Below, in pieces: positions 1 to 7,852 of a stretch of 64,000 nucleotides of DNA. Numbering within the stretch: position 1 is the stretch's first letter; the number at the start of each line of letters is the position of its first letter. Where the stretch lies: positions 46,997-110,996 of the forward strand of contig CAYXZW010000006.1 in assembly GCA_964469905.1 (NCBI GenBank), written 5' to 3'. The notes beneath the pieces were generated by a model, which worked only from the letters and a program-made list of their open reading frames with translations, was not told where the DNA came from and did not search any database. The DNA is from MVRV01 sp964469905 (GTDB taxonomy: Bacteria > Desulfobacterota > Syntrophia > Syntrophales > Smithellaceae). Position numbers and translations under genes: made by a program.

Positions 1-1129
1 CCGTGCCGTCAAAAGTATTAACCGGTGTTGCGGTTGCACTGCCGGTAATGGCGGCACCGGCGTTCACCGTAAATGAATCACCGACGGCAAAAGTACCAGC
101 TGTAAAAGTCATGGTTGCACCGTTGGCCACATCACTACTGTCACGTAAAGTAATGGTTCCCCCTGGATCGATTGTATTGGTTGTGCCCCAACTTGCGCCG
201 TTGTCGGTAGATATATGATATGTTGCTACACCCAATGCTCCGCCAGCGACAATTCTCACAAGATAAGATTTGTCTGCTGTCCCGGTATAAGTACCGCCAG
301 AAGTAGCGGTACCGGCGTAGGTATTACCAGGTGCCGCTGTTGCGGTTCCAATTGTGGAAGCCGTTCCATTCACGGTATATTTATCGCCTGCAGCAAGAGT
401 ATGAGCGCCAGCGGCGGGAGTAAAGATCATGGTTATCCCGTCACCTAAAGTCATCGGCGCGGAAAGGCCTGTTTGCGTCGCACCCCAGGTCGCACCGCCG
501 TCGGAAGAAATCTTATATGTTGCATCTGACAGATCGAGTGCCGTTCCGCCATCAATAATTTTCACCGCATAATTTTTATTTACAATTCCCGTATAAGTGC
601 CACCGGATGTAACCGTGCCGTTAAAAGAGTTCACCGGTGCTGCGGTTGCAGTGCCTATGCTGCTCAACTGATTTGTGGAGAAAGGCGCAACAGCCGTTTT
701 TGATCCGCTAAACAGATAACTGTCGCCACACTTGGCATTCAGCAAGGACATGGCTTGATCAATCAAGCTGGAAAGGAATGTCACGGAAGAGTCTCTGGTA
801 TCGGACGTATCCGAATTCTGTCCAGCCAGTAACTCGGTAGTAGCAACATTAATTGCTTTGGAGATAATATCTTTAATGCCGGTAAGATTTGTATTAGTTA
901 AAGACAACCAGGTATTGGCGTCAGTAATGTTTTGTTGATGCTGTGAAATTGATGATATGATCGAACGATAATTTAATGCCTTGCCGGTGCCAACCGGATC
1001 ATCCGACGGCCTGTTGATATTTTTCTGGGTGGTGAGCTTCTCCATCAACTCAGCGGATTGGCTCTGAACAGTATATAAACTGCTGGTCATCGCATTAAAT
1101 TTCATATTTTCTGTAACTCTGTTAATCAT
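1..1129 (-). CDS. flgL: Flagellar hook-filament junction protein FlgL (HAP3), 3' end outside window
   Basis: FlgL joins the hook to the flagellin filament. The frame opens with ATG at 1129 (an AGAGGG-like ribosome site lies a few bases upstream) and runs off the left edge, giving 376 codons with no stop. The N-terminus (MINRVTENMKFNAM) and the following helical segment with the INRPSDDPVGTGKAL pattern are typical of the flagellin/FlgL D0-D1 domains. It follows flgK by about 19 bp, the usual flgKL order. Oddly, from about residue 158 the protein turns into tandem copies of a roughly 101-residue Gly/Thr/Ala-rich module containing a GGATWG-like motif. Copies start at 658, 352 and 49, and the third is cut by the window edge. 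Family assignment is firm; the C-terminal domain is not visible. Confidence 0.92.
   Translation of the reverse strand, partial: MINRVTENMKFNAMTSSLYTVQSQSAELMEKLTTQKNINRPSDDPVGTGKALNYRSIISSISQHQQNITDANTWLSLTNTNLTGIKDIISKAINVATTELLAGQNSDTSDTRDSSVTFLSSLIDQAMSLLNAKCGDSYLFSGSKTAVAPFSTNQLSSIGTATAAPVNSFNGTVTSGGTYTGIVNKNYAVKIIDGGTALDLSDATYKISSDGGATWGATQTGLSAPMTLGDGITMIFTPAAGAHTLAAGDKYTVNGTASTIGTATAAPGNTYAGTATSGGTYTGTADKSYLVRIVAGGALGVATYHISTDNGASWGTTNTIDPGGTITLRDSSDVANGATMTFTAGTFAVGDSFTVNAGAAITGSATATPVNTFDGT
50..658 (-). repeat. Two full tandem ~101-residue repeats inside flgL
   Basis: In the flgL frame the segments 353-658 and 50-352 encode homologous modules. Each starts with an IGTATAAP-like sequence, then G-T-TSGGTYTG, a DGGATWG/DNGASWG motif and a final AGDKYTVN/VGDSFTVN. 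A third copy begins at 49 and leaves the window. They encode an enlarged surface domain of FlgL. Confidence 0.8.
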
Positions 1130-1148
1130 AAATGTTTGCCCTCTTTTC

Positions 1149-2855
1149 CTATCTTCCCAAGGTAATCAAAACATCCATCATATCCGATACTACTTTTGTT
1201 AGTCTGCCGGCGGCATTGTAAGCCATTTGATATTTAATCAAATTAAGCATCTCTTCATCCAGCGAAACTCCGGAAAGCGCTTCTCTTTGGTCGCTACGCT
1301 GATTAGCTACTGCTTGTTCACGAGCCAGCTCCGTGGCCGATCTGAAGACATCCTGACCTACTCCAGCTATAAATGCATTGAAATAACCTTCTATATTCGT
1401 CGTGCTGTCTCTTTTGCTGAGAGAAAAAGCAAGCGTATCACCACTGGCCCAGGAGCCGGACAAACTTAATGTTATATCGGCGGTCCCATTCCCGTTCAGA
1501 TCGAGAGTGAGGCTGTTATCGTCGGCAGATAGAACTTGAATTGCTGTGAATCCGCCATTATTTGCTATGGTCCAGTCCCCGCGAGCGGAAGTCGCACCAC
1601 GTGTCAGCTCTATGGCTGAGGTTGTATTTTTATAGGCCTGCCCAATATTATTAATAAGACCTGCGGCGGATCCAGTGCCGGTAGTTATGGATATTTGCCC
1701 CAAAGAGGCATACATTTTATCTTCGCTGATCACAGCCATGGCCGTGGCATTATCACCATCGGAGTTGACCGTGGAAGAAGCAGCAATTTTCCTGACATCG
1801 GCAATAATCGCCGCACTGACCTGGATATTCTTTGCTTCCGTCATATTGATTGTTGGATTAGTAGTTGCAGTAAAAAAAGCACCGCCGATATTGCCGTCCT
1901 GATCATAACCGGCCATATGTTGAGTGTTTACTTTATTTATAATACTGGCGGTTGTCTGATTTAACTTATCAATATAAGAGTCCAGAACAACATCTCTAAC
2001 ATTCAATAATCCACCCAGTTCGCCACCTGTAATATCATTATTCAGCGAACTGTTAAGATCATCAGTAAAAACAATATCGTTTAAATTGGCGTTGGCAGAA
2101 TTGCTCTGTACTGTTAATTGCCATTTATTAGTTCCTTCAACAAGAGTCTTGCCGCTTGCCGGCAGATAAATATATAATGAACCGTCACTGCGCTCCATGT
2201 AACTAATATCAATTATTGAACTAATTTTGCTAAGCAGCGTCGTGCGATTGTCTCTGAGGGACGATGCCTGGGCGCCAGCACCTTCTATACGGGCAATTTC
2301 CCCATTGAGAACGGACATTTCATTAAAATACCCGTTCAGTTTATCGACATCATCGGCTATCGTTTGATCAATGCTGCTCTGCACACTATATAGCTCTGCC
2401 GATCTGGAATTAAGAATATCGGTCAGATTTTTAGCTGCCGTTACCAGGACATCTCTCTCTGTTTTACCTGACGGGTTGACGGAAAGATTTCCCCAGGCGC
2501 TCCAGAACTTACTCAGAGCATCATTGATACCGTTTCCCGCACTTTCATTCACGATACCTTCAATTTGAGTCAACAAGCTCTTCCGGGCCGTGGCGCTGCC
2601 CACGGCTGAATCCTGAGCAACTATTTGAGAACCAAGAAATTTATCATAAACTCTCTGAATATCGGCAATTTTCACCCCAATCTGTTCCTGATTTGATGAA
2701 GCCTCTCTTGTTCCCACAGATTCAAATAGCGGACGAAGACGTGTATAACCTGGGGTGCTGATATTGGAAATATTCGATCCGGTAACATTAATCGCCGTCA
2801 AATTACTGATAATAGCATCTTTCGCTGTATATAAAATTCTGCCAATGTCAGACAT
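1149..2855 (-). CDS. flgK: Flagellar hook-associated protein 1 FlgK (HAP1)
   Basis: FlgK forms the first hook-filament junction ring. The N-terminus carries the rod/hook-family signature (ISNLTAINVTGSNISNISTPGY, about residues 16-37). The last 40 residues carry the matching C-terminal D0 helix (EEMLNLIKYQMAYNAAGRL). At 568 residues it is within the normal FlgK range. Residues about 414-480 form an insert (ELTRGATS...WTI.NNGG...DLNGNGTADITL...GDTLAFSL) that recurs twice in FlgE of this cluster. It lies 1 bp downstream of flgN, its likely chaperone, and is followed by flgL. It is probably transcribed from the sigma-28 promoter in front of flgM. Confidence 0.95.
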   Translation of the reverse strand: MSDIGRILYTAKDAIISNLTAINVTGSNISNISTPGYTRLRPLFESVGTREASSNQEQIGVKIADIQRVYDKFLGSQIVAQDSAVGSATARKSLLTQIEGIVNESAGNGINDALSKFWSAWGNLSVNPSGKTERDVLVTAAKNLTDILNSRSAELYSVQSSIDQTIADDVDKLNGYFNEMSVLNGEIARIEGAGAQASSLRDNRTTLLSKISSIIDISYMERSDGSLYIYLPASGKTLVEGTNKWQLTVQSNSANANLNDIVFTDDLNSSLNNDITGGELGGLLNVRDVVLDSYIDKLNQTTASIINKVNTQHMAGYDQDGNIGGAFFTATTNPTINMTEAKNIQVSAAIIADVRKIAASSTVNSDGDNATAMAVISEDKMYASLGQISITTGTGSAAGLINNIGQAYKNTTSAIELTRGATSARGDWTIANNGGFTAIQVLSADDNSLTLDLNGNGTADITLSLSGSWASGDTLAFSLSKRDSTTNIEGYFNAFIAGVGQDVFRSATELAREQAVANQRSDQREALSGVSLDEEMLNLIKYQMAYNAAGRLTKVVSDMMDVLITLGR

Positions 2856-2856
2856 A

Positions 2857-3405
2857 TTATCCTTCCTTATGCAAATACATACCGTTGTTGTGGGCGGGTT
2901 TTAATTTTCCGCATCCCATATAAACGGATTCCGAAGACATAATGGAGCTTATAAAATCCAGCGAGCTTTTAATATTGCCCATGGATGCATCCAGCAAATC
3001 CTTGTTTGTTTGATTTAAGGCATTTATTTCCCGCGCAATTAATGCCAAATCATCTCGGAGCAGCTCAATTTCCTTCCTTTGTTCAAGGCCGGCATGACTG
3101 GTTATTTGACTGAGCTTGACAACATTTGTACTTATATCGAGACTCCGGGCAATCCTCTTCAAGATGTTTGCTCTTGCTTCCTCCAGCATCCGCGCCTTGA
3201 GAATTATATTTTCCTTCAGCGCATTATTATGGCCCAGTTCGTCAAGATTTGGCTTTATCAGTAACCTTTTTTCGTTAATCAGGCAATTCTTCAGGTCATT
3301 ATAAATAAATGATTCTTTCCTTAATATCTCAATGAGCGAAGTGAAAATACTCTCACAGGAGTTTTCTTCCCGGCAATTAGCTAAAATCATACCCTGTTCT
3401 AACAT
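2857..3405 (-). CDS. flgN: FlgN-type export chaperone for FlgK/FlgL
   Basis: This 182-residue, mostly helical, charged protein lies between flgM and flgK, the normal place of flgN. FlgN is the cytoplasmic chaperone that delivers FlgK and FlgL to the export gate. The sequence is long-helical with heptad-like patterns at residues about 20-150 (LIEILRKESFIYNDLKNCL, later LRDDLALIAREINALNQ) and has no membrane segment. An AAGGA-like ribosome site precedes the ATG at 3405. FlgN proteins are poorly conserved, so the call rests on size, helical character and context. Its stop almost touches the flgK start, which suggests coupled translation. Confidence 0.72.
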   Translation of the reverse strand: MLEQGMILANCREENSCESIFTSLIEILRKESFIYNDLKNCLINEKRLLIKPNLDELGHNNALKENIILKARMLEEARANILKRIARSLDISTNVVKLSQITSHAGLEQRKEIELLRDDLALIAREINALNQTNKDLLDASMGNIKSSLDFISSIMSSESVYMGCGKLKPAHNNGMYLHKEG

Positions 3406-3560
3406 CAGAATATCCTTATATTAATTTAATTGATAAGTTAAGCGTTGAAACGTTGGTGTGCCTGCCTTGCAGCAGGCCGAAGAAAAGAAAATTACAGGGG
3501 TGTGGAATGGAAGAATAAAAGATGGGTAAAATCTAATAATACGGAATTTTTGCTTCTTTG
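3406..3560. other. flgM-flgN spacer with a small hairpin
   Basis: This 155-base gap holds no gene. A 6-bp perfect hairpin (GCCTGC/GCAGGC, about 3461-3478) lies inside it without a U-run on either strand, so it is at most a processing or pausing element. Confidence 0.4.
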
Positions 3561-3872
3561 CTAAGCAAAAAGATCAACGATCGATTCTCCCACCATTTTC
3601 CCGGCAATCTTTTCTCCACTAACGTTGTATTTACCATTCTCTACCTGACTTTTAATCTCTTGCACTTTCTGTTCGCGCACATCAGGTAACTGGGACAACG
3701 CATTTTTTGCTAGCTGAATATCTTTTGCCTGGGTGGAAAGATCAACTTTTTCTCCCGTTTTTGTTGTAGTCGCATTGGCAGCTGGTTTTTCAGTATTGGC
3801 GACATAATTGTCGTTTTTCTGGTACTGCTGAACCATTTGCGAACTTACATCTTTAATATCGGAAATTTTCAT
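3561..3872 (-). CDS. flgM: Anti-sigma-28 factor FlgM
   Basis: This 103-residue protein has the family pattern. The N-terminal half is polar and disordered (MKISDI then Asn/Thr/Lys-rich). The C-terminal half begins VDLSTQAKDIQLAKNALSQLPDVRE and continues VQEIKSQVENGKYNVSGEKIAGKMV, matching the sigma-28 binding region. FlgM holds FliA inactive until the hook is finished, when FlgM is exported. It is the first gene of flgM-flgN-flgK-flgL and has its own sigma-28 promoter just upstream, giving the usual feedback loop on FliA (encoded at 12769-13491). Confidence 0.92.
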   Translation of the reverse strand: MKISDIKDVSSQMVQQYQKNDNYVANTEKPAANATTTKTGEKVDLSTQAKDIQLAKNALSQLPDVREQKVQEIKSQVENGKYNVSGEKIAGKMVGESIVDLFA

Positions 3873-3904
3873 CTACTTTCTCCTTGATCTTCGTCTTACA
3901 CCAC

Positions 3905-3931
3905 CTATCGGCAAAATCTATAAATAACTTA
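3905..3931 (-). promoter_or_regulatory. Sigma-28 (FliA) promoter of flgM-flgN-flgK-flgL
   Basis: Read on the minus strand, TAAG (3931-3928), 15 bases, then GCCGATAG (3912-3905). This matches TAAA-N15-GCCGATAA with two mismatches and exact spacing. Transcription would begin about 25 bases before the flgM ATG. The site lies between flgJ and flgM, separating the late genes from the flgF operon. Confidence 0.8.
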
Positions 3932-3935
3932 AACA

Positions 3936-4280
3936 TTATTTAATTTTTTCTTCAGGAACCTCCTTTATCTGATTTTTGGTTAATTGCTCGTAAAGCATCT
4001 TCTGCAAACCCAATCCTTTACCTTTATTGGATAATTCCTCAGCAAGTTTTTGATCCATAATCATCGTATAGGTATCTTTCCCGGAAAAATTACCAAAACC
4101 GGTTGTGCTCTTGGGAATAGTCTGACGCATTGTTTTCAGCAGATAATACGCAAATATTGATTCAAAATCCTTGCAAGCTTTTTTAATTTTCAGCAGTTCC
4201 TCTTTCTTTTGCTTCGGAGTAATTTCCGTATTTTTTGCCTGTTCCGTTATATTGGGAGTTTTTAGATCTATTGTATTCAT
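3936..4280 (-). CDS. flgJ: FlgJ-like rod-binding protein without muramidase domain
   Basis: This 114-residue protein corresponds to the N-terminal rod-binding domain of FlgJ. The diagnostic stretch is about residues 30-105: ACKDFESIFAYYLLKTMR, then FGNFSGKDTYTMIMDQKLAEE and KGLGLQKMLYEQL. It caps and assembles the rod in the periplasm. It lacks the C-terminal N-acetylglucosaminidase domain of enterobacterial FlgJ, which is normal outside gamma-proteobacteria, where a separate lytic enzyme opens the wall. It is the last gene of flgF-flgG-flgA-flgH-flgI-flgJ and lies 18 bp after flgI. Confidence 0.88.
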   Translation of the reverse strand: MNTIDLKTPNITEQAKNTEITPKQKKEELLKIKKACKDFESIFAYYLLKTMRQTIPKSTTGFGNFSGKDTYTMIMDQKLAEELSNKGKGLGLQKMLYEQLTKNQIKEVPEEKIK

Positions 4281-4298
4281 ACCAGTCCTTGGGCACTT

Positions 4299-5477
4299 CT
4301 AAATTATGTGCAAATCGGCCTGCAGAGCACCGGCAGCCTTGATTGCCTGCAAAATAGTTATCAAATCACGTGGTGAAACACCCAGAGAATTGAGCGCTCT
4401 GACCACATCATAAATTGTCACTCCCTGGGGTACCATCATTAAGAACTTCTTCTCTTCCGCAATATTTACTGTAGTTTGCGGAATAACAACTGTCTGCCCA
4501 CCGGGAGCAACAACTGTACCTCCGGGACCGGGAGCGGGAGCTGTACCACCTGCCGGTGGAGCAGGAGCAAACGGCAGCGGTTGCGATACTTTGGCGTCTT
4601 CTTTAATCTGAATACTGAGATTTCCGTGGGCAATCGCGACTGTTGATATGCGCACATTATCACCCATAACAACTGTGCCGGTTTTTTCATTTAGCATCAC
4701 TACTGCTGCAGCATCAACAGGAACGTCCAGAGATTCAAGAAAATATACCAGTTCCGATAGTGAACCCGCAAAGGCGTCTCTTGCTTTGACGGAAACAGAA
4801 AAGGAATCAATCTGCTTGGCTTCTACAAAAGATAAGGTTCTATTTATAGACGCAGCCATTCTGGAGGCAGTTGTAAAATCGGGACGCTGCAAATTAATTA
4901 CCAGTGACCGCCGTGAATCAAAATCATTTTGAAGCTCTTTTTCAACAAAGGCTCCATTGGCAATACCGCCTGCCGTAGTATGATTCTTCGATGCACCGCC
5001 ACCTGCACCACCGGCAGAAAATCCGCCCAGAGTCACCGCGCCCTGGGCAACAGCATATACTTCACCGTCAACACCACGCAGAGGAGTCAGAAGAAGCGTG
5101 CCACCTAAAAGACTTTTTGCTGATCCCACAGAAGAAACACTCACATCAATTTTTGTTCCAATTTTGGCAAACGGAGGCAGCGAGGCAGTAACCATGACAG
5201 ATGCTATGTTATCTGCTTTCAGCGTTGCCGCTGTGCCTTTCATCGATAGGCCCTGTCTGCTCATCATATTTATCAGTGACTCTGTGGTGAAAAGATTCTT
5301 GGTCAAGTCGTCTCCGGTACCAGACAGACCAACAACAACACCATAGCCGATAAGCTGATTGGCCCGCACACCTCCTACACTGGCGATATCTTTAATTCTG
5401 GCGGCAAGTACATTGTTTGCCAACAGCAGTATTAATGTAAAAATAACCAGATTGATTATAATTTTTTCTTTTTTCAT
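4299..5477 (-). CDS. flgI: Flagellar P-ring protein FlgI
   Basis: FlgI builds the periplasmic P-ring. A signal peptide occupies about residues 1-25 (hydrophobic run ending NNVLA, cleavage before ARIKDIASV). The mature start IKDIASVGGVRANQLIGYGVVVGL is the family hallmark. The C-terminus (VVRALNSLGVSPRDLITILQAIKAAGAL) also matches. Length, 392, is slightly above the usual ~365 because of a Pro/Gly/Ala/Val-rich insert of about 30 residues at about 300-335 (PAPPAGGTAPAPGPGG). This lies in the region between the ring domain and the C-terminal helix. The flgH-flgI gap contains two hairpins. Confidence 0.96.
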   Translation of the reverse strand: MKKEKIIINLVIFTLILLLANNVLAARIKDIASVGGVRANQLIGYGVVVGLSGTGDDLTKNLFTTESLINMMSRQGLSMKGTAATLKADNIASVMVTASLPPFAKIGTKIDVSVSSVGSAKSLLGGTLLLTPLRGVDGEVYAVAQGAVTLGGFSAGGAGGGASKNHTTAGGIANGAFVEKELQNDFDSRRSLVINLQRPDFTTASRMAASINRTLSFVEAKQIDSFSVSVKARDAFAGSLSELVYFLESLDVPVDAAAVVMLNEKTGTVVMGDNVRISTVAIAHGNLSIQIKEDAKVSQPLPFAPAPPAGGTAPAPGPGGTVVAPGGQTVVIPQTTVNIAEEKKFLMMVPQGVTIYDVVRALNSLGVSPRDLITILQAIKAAGALQADLHII

Positions 5478-5518
5478 CTGCGAGCTCCCGTACTTTTTAC
5501 TACTACTTTCACTGTTTA

Positions 5519-5586
5519 ACCCCGCTTTGCGGGATAAGTGCGTTAACGAAATTATTTTCTGCCGGTAAAAAGCAGAAGATAATTTC
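5519..5586. repeat. Two adjacent hairpins between flgH and flgI
   Basis: A perfect CCCGC-TTT-GCGGG hairpin (5521-5533) is followed by a 15-bp inverted repeat with one mismatch (arms 5548-5562 and 5572-5586, loop 9). There is no U-run on the minus strand, so it is better explained as an mRNA processing or stability element than as a terminator. The sequence around 5541-5560 (GTTAACGAAATTATT) resembles the arm of the dispersed palindrome seen at 18773, 20062 and 47697. Confidence 0.5.
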
Positions 5587-5593
5587 TAACTTA

Positions 5594-6295
5594 CTAAAAC
5601 GGCCACACCCAATCAACCACTCTCGTCAACCAGCCGGGTCTCATCTTGTCATTAATCACGCCGTCACCGGTGTAGAATATCCTGGCGTCAGCTATGTATT
5701 GCGAAGCCACCGTATTATCTGCTGTAATATCATCGGGCCGGATAATTCCGGTAATGACGATGAACTGATCTTCGGCGTTAACTGTCAGCTGTCTTCTTCC
5801 TTCAATCAGCAAATTCCCATTATCCAAAACCTTTAACACGCGGGCACTGATACTTGCTGACAATGTACTGCTCCGGCTGGTGTCGCCAGCTCCCTTAAGA
5901 GCATTAGTAGATGTTCCGCCTAAACCAATTTTGCCGCCCATACTGGCATTGCTGCCGATTATCGCATTCTCAATGCCTAGAAGTGATGTAACAGCTGCTC
6001 CCGTGCTGGTATCTTTACTGGTATTTGTCGAGGCCTTGTTTCCCCCGGTAGCTGTTTCAGAAATGATTATGGTGACAATATCATTGGCGTAGCGTGCCTT
6101 TTTCCCGGAGAAAATTAAATTATTGTTGCTTTCACCCGCCCAGATGGAACCGGAGACAGGCTGCGGCCTGACTACTTGAGGGGGAGCAATATCGTCCGGC
6201 CGGACACTTACCTTTTTTTCGGACAGACAACCGGTAACCATCAAAGCGGCTGTTATCAAGACTATTGCAGAATATCTTTGTTTTATTTCAAGCAT
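5594..6295 (-). CDS. flgH: Flagellar L-ring lipoprotein FlgH
   Basis: FlgH forms the outer-membrane L-ring. A lipoprotein signal peptide is clear: a hydrophobic core, then lipobox VTGC with Cys about 23. The family motifs follow: GSIWAGESNNNLIFSGKKARYANDIV near residue 50-75, then GNLLIEGRRQLTVNAEDQFIVITGIIRPDDI and the C-terminal GWLTRVVDWVWPF. Its 233 residues match the family. It lies between flgA and flgI in the usual ring-assembly order. Its presence shows that the cell has an outer membrane. Confidence 0.96.
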   Translation of the reverse strand: MLEIKQRYSAIVLITAALMVTGCLSEKKVSVRPDDIAPPQVVRPQPVSGSIWAGESNNNLIFSGKKARYANDIVTIIISETATGGNKASTNTSKDTSTGAAVTSLLGIENAIIGSNASMGGKIGLGGTSTNALKGAGDTSRSSTLSASISARVLKVLDNGNLLIEGRRQLTVNAEDQFIVITGIIRPDDITADNTVASQYIADARIFYTGDGVINDKMRPGWLTRVVDWVWPF

Positions 6296-6310
6296 AAGAA
6301 AGCTCCATTG

Positions 6311-7048
6311 CTATTTAAAATCGATTTTAACTTTAGATTCACCGACGACCCGGGCATAAATTATTTTATTGGATGTAATATTGCGCACTTTGACAAAAGA
6401 TCCTTCCACACCATCTTCTTCCGAAAGACCCATCGCTGTAATATTAATTGCGCCACTATCCAGAACAATTTGTACCATCTTGCCCCTCTTGACGGCAGTT
6501 ACTTCTTTGAACATATTGCGTGACAATTCGGTATTCGGACGAATACTAACCAATAGCAATTTGCCGACAACTTCATCCATGCCAGAAACCGAGTTTAAGG
6601 GAATTGAACGCACCCATTTTTTTTGCACGGAAACATCCTGGGCGCTGATGATAGAATCTCTACCCAGGTTTTTAACACTGACTACAACGTTATTGAGGAC
6701 TTCAATGCGCACCCGAACTGATTCTTCCTTAAACAAAACTCCCTTGTTGTATAATTTTACGACGAAGTAAGTATCACCCAGGTAACTATCATTTCCTTTA
6801 ATATCGACTTTCCAGGAAACATTACCGGAAGGCAGTGCAATTTCGGGCAGGCCGGAAAGAATTTCATACCGCATCGATCCTTTAGGCCAGGGCATATATT
6901 TCTCAATATGCGCCCCGATGGCCTTATTTATTTTTTCCTGATCAATGACCGTGTTATCTGCCGCCGATAAATTACCCGCACCGAGGCAAATAATTAATGC
7001 GCAGATGATTGAAAATACTATTAATTTGCCGGTTATTCGCTTGAACAT
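6311..7048 (-). CDS. flgA: Flagellar P-ring assembly chaperone FlgA
   Basis: FlgA is the periplasmic chaperone for FlgI. A signal peptide spans about residues 1-29 (ending NLSAADN). The C-terminal half is the SAF/FlgA domain: VVSVKNLGRDSIISAQDVSVQKKWV, then RPNTELSRNMF, RGKMVQIVLDSGAINITAMGLSEEDG and ITSNKIIYARVVGESKVKIDF. Length 245 is normal. It follows flgG with a 3-bp gap and precedes flgH by 15 bp, so it is in the same transcript. Confidence 0.93.
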   Translation of the reverse strand: MFKRITGKLIVFSIICALIICLGAGNLSAADNTVIDQEKINKAIGAHIEKYMPWPKGSMRYEILSGLPEIALPSGNVSWKVDIKGNDSYLGDTYFVVKLYNKGVLFKEESVRVRIEVLNNVVVSVKNLGRDSIISAQDVSVQKKWVRSIPLNSVSGMDEVVGKLLLVSIRPNTELSRNMFKEVTAVKRGKMVQIVLDSGAINITAMGLSEEDGVEGSFVKVRNITSNKIIYARVVGESKVKIDFK

Positions 7049-7051
7049 TTC

Positions 7052-7834
7052 TTACCTCTTGAGGTTGTTGACGATGGAGAGTAGAGCATCAGCCGTTTGA
7101 ATGGCCTTGGAATTAATTTCATAGGCCCGCTGACCGACGATCATGCGGACCATTTCATCGACCACACTGACATTGGACATTTCCACGAAATGTTGAGATA
7201 CCGTCCCAATGCCATTTTCCCCCGGATTACCTACCAGTGCATCACCGGATGATTCCGTTTTATCATAGAGGTTTCTACCGATGCTTGTTAATCCCGCCGG
7301 ATTAATAAATGTCGCTAACTGCATACGGCCTGTTCCTAATGTTGCTCCGGCCTGATCGGTTGCACTCCAGGTTCCTCCGGCATCAACAGTGAATTCCACT
7401 GTTCCTGTGGGGATTGTAATATTGGGAAGAATTTTCAATCCCTCGGAATTGACCAGGGCACCTTCCTTATTGATTTTAAGGCTACCTGCCCTGCTGAAAA
7501 CTGTTGTTCCATTATTATCGAACTGGAAAAAGCCATTTTGCTCAATGGCAAAATCAAATTTATTGCCGGTTTGCTGATAATCACCCTGAGTAAATATTTT
7601 TTGCGTGGACATCGGTTTTACACCCATGCCTACTTCAATACCAACCGGCAACTGATTACCCTGCGTTGTCTGGGAACCGGATTTAGCTGAAATCTGATAC
7701 ATGAGATCAAGAAAGTCGGCCCTTGACTTCTTAAAACCAACTGTATTCACATTAGCCAAGTTATTGGCTACAACGTCCTGTTCTAATTGCTGGGCAGTCA
7801 TACCCGTTGCCGCTGTAAATAAAGCTCTGATCAT
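7052..7834 (-). CDS. flgG: Flagellar distal rod protein FlgG
   Basis: FlgG forms the distal rod. Its 260 residues match the family length. The N-terminus has the rod/hook motif (TAATGMTAQQLEQDVVANNLANVNTVGFKKSRADF). The C-terminus ends FVEMSNVSVVDEMVRMIVGQRAYEINSKAIQTADALL, typical for FlgG. The central domain includes GFFQFDNNGTTVFSRAGSLKINKEG. The stop lies 3 bp before the flgA start, and flgF is 18 bp upstream. Confidence 0.96.
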   Translation of the reverse strand: MIRALFTAATGMTAQQLEQDVVANNLANVNTVGFKKSRADFLDLMYQISAKSGSQTTQGNQLPVGIEVGMGVKPMSTQKIFTQGDYQQTGNKFDFAIEQNGFFQFDNNGTTVFSRAGSLKINKEGALVNSEGLKILPNITIPTGTVEFTVDAGGTWSATDQAGATLGTGRMQLATFINPAGLTSIGRNLYDKTESSGDALVGNPGENGIGTVSQHFVEMSNVSVVDEMVRMIVGQRAYEINSKAIQTADALLSIVNNLKR

Positions 7835-7852
7835 ATGATCCTCCTTTTAAGC

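Noticed and set aside
1..700. CRISPR-like periodic repeat
   Set aside because: The ~300-bp repeats are in frame inside flgL and too long and divergent for CRISPR; no array was seen in the window.
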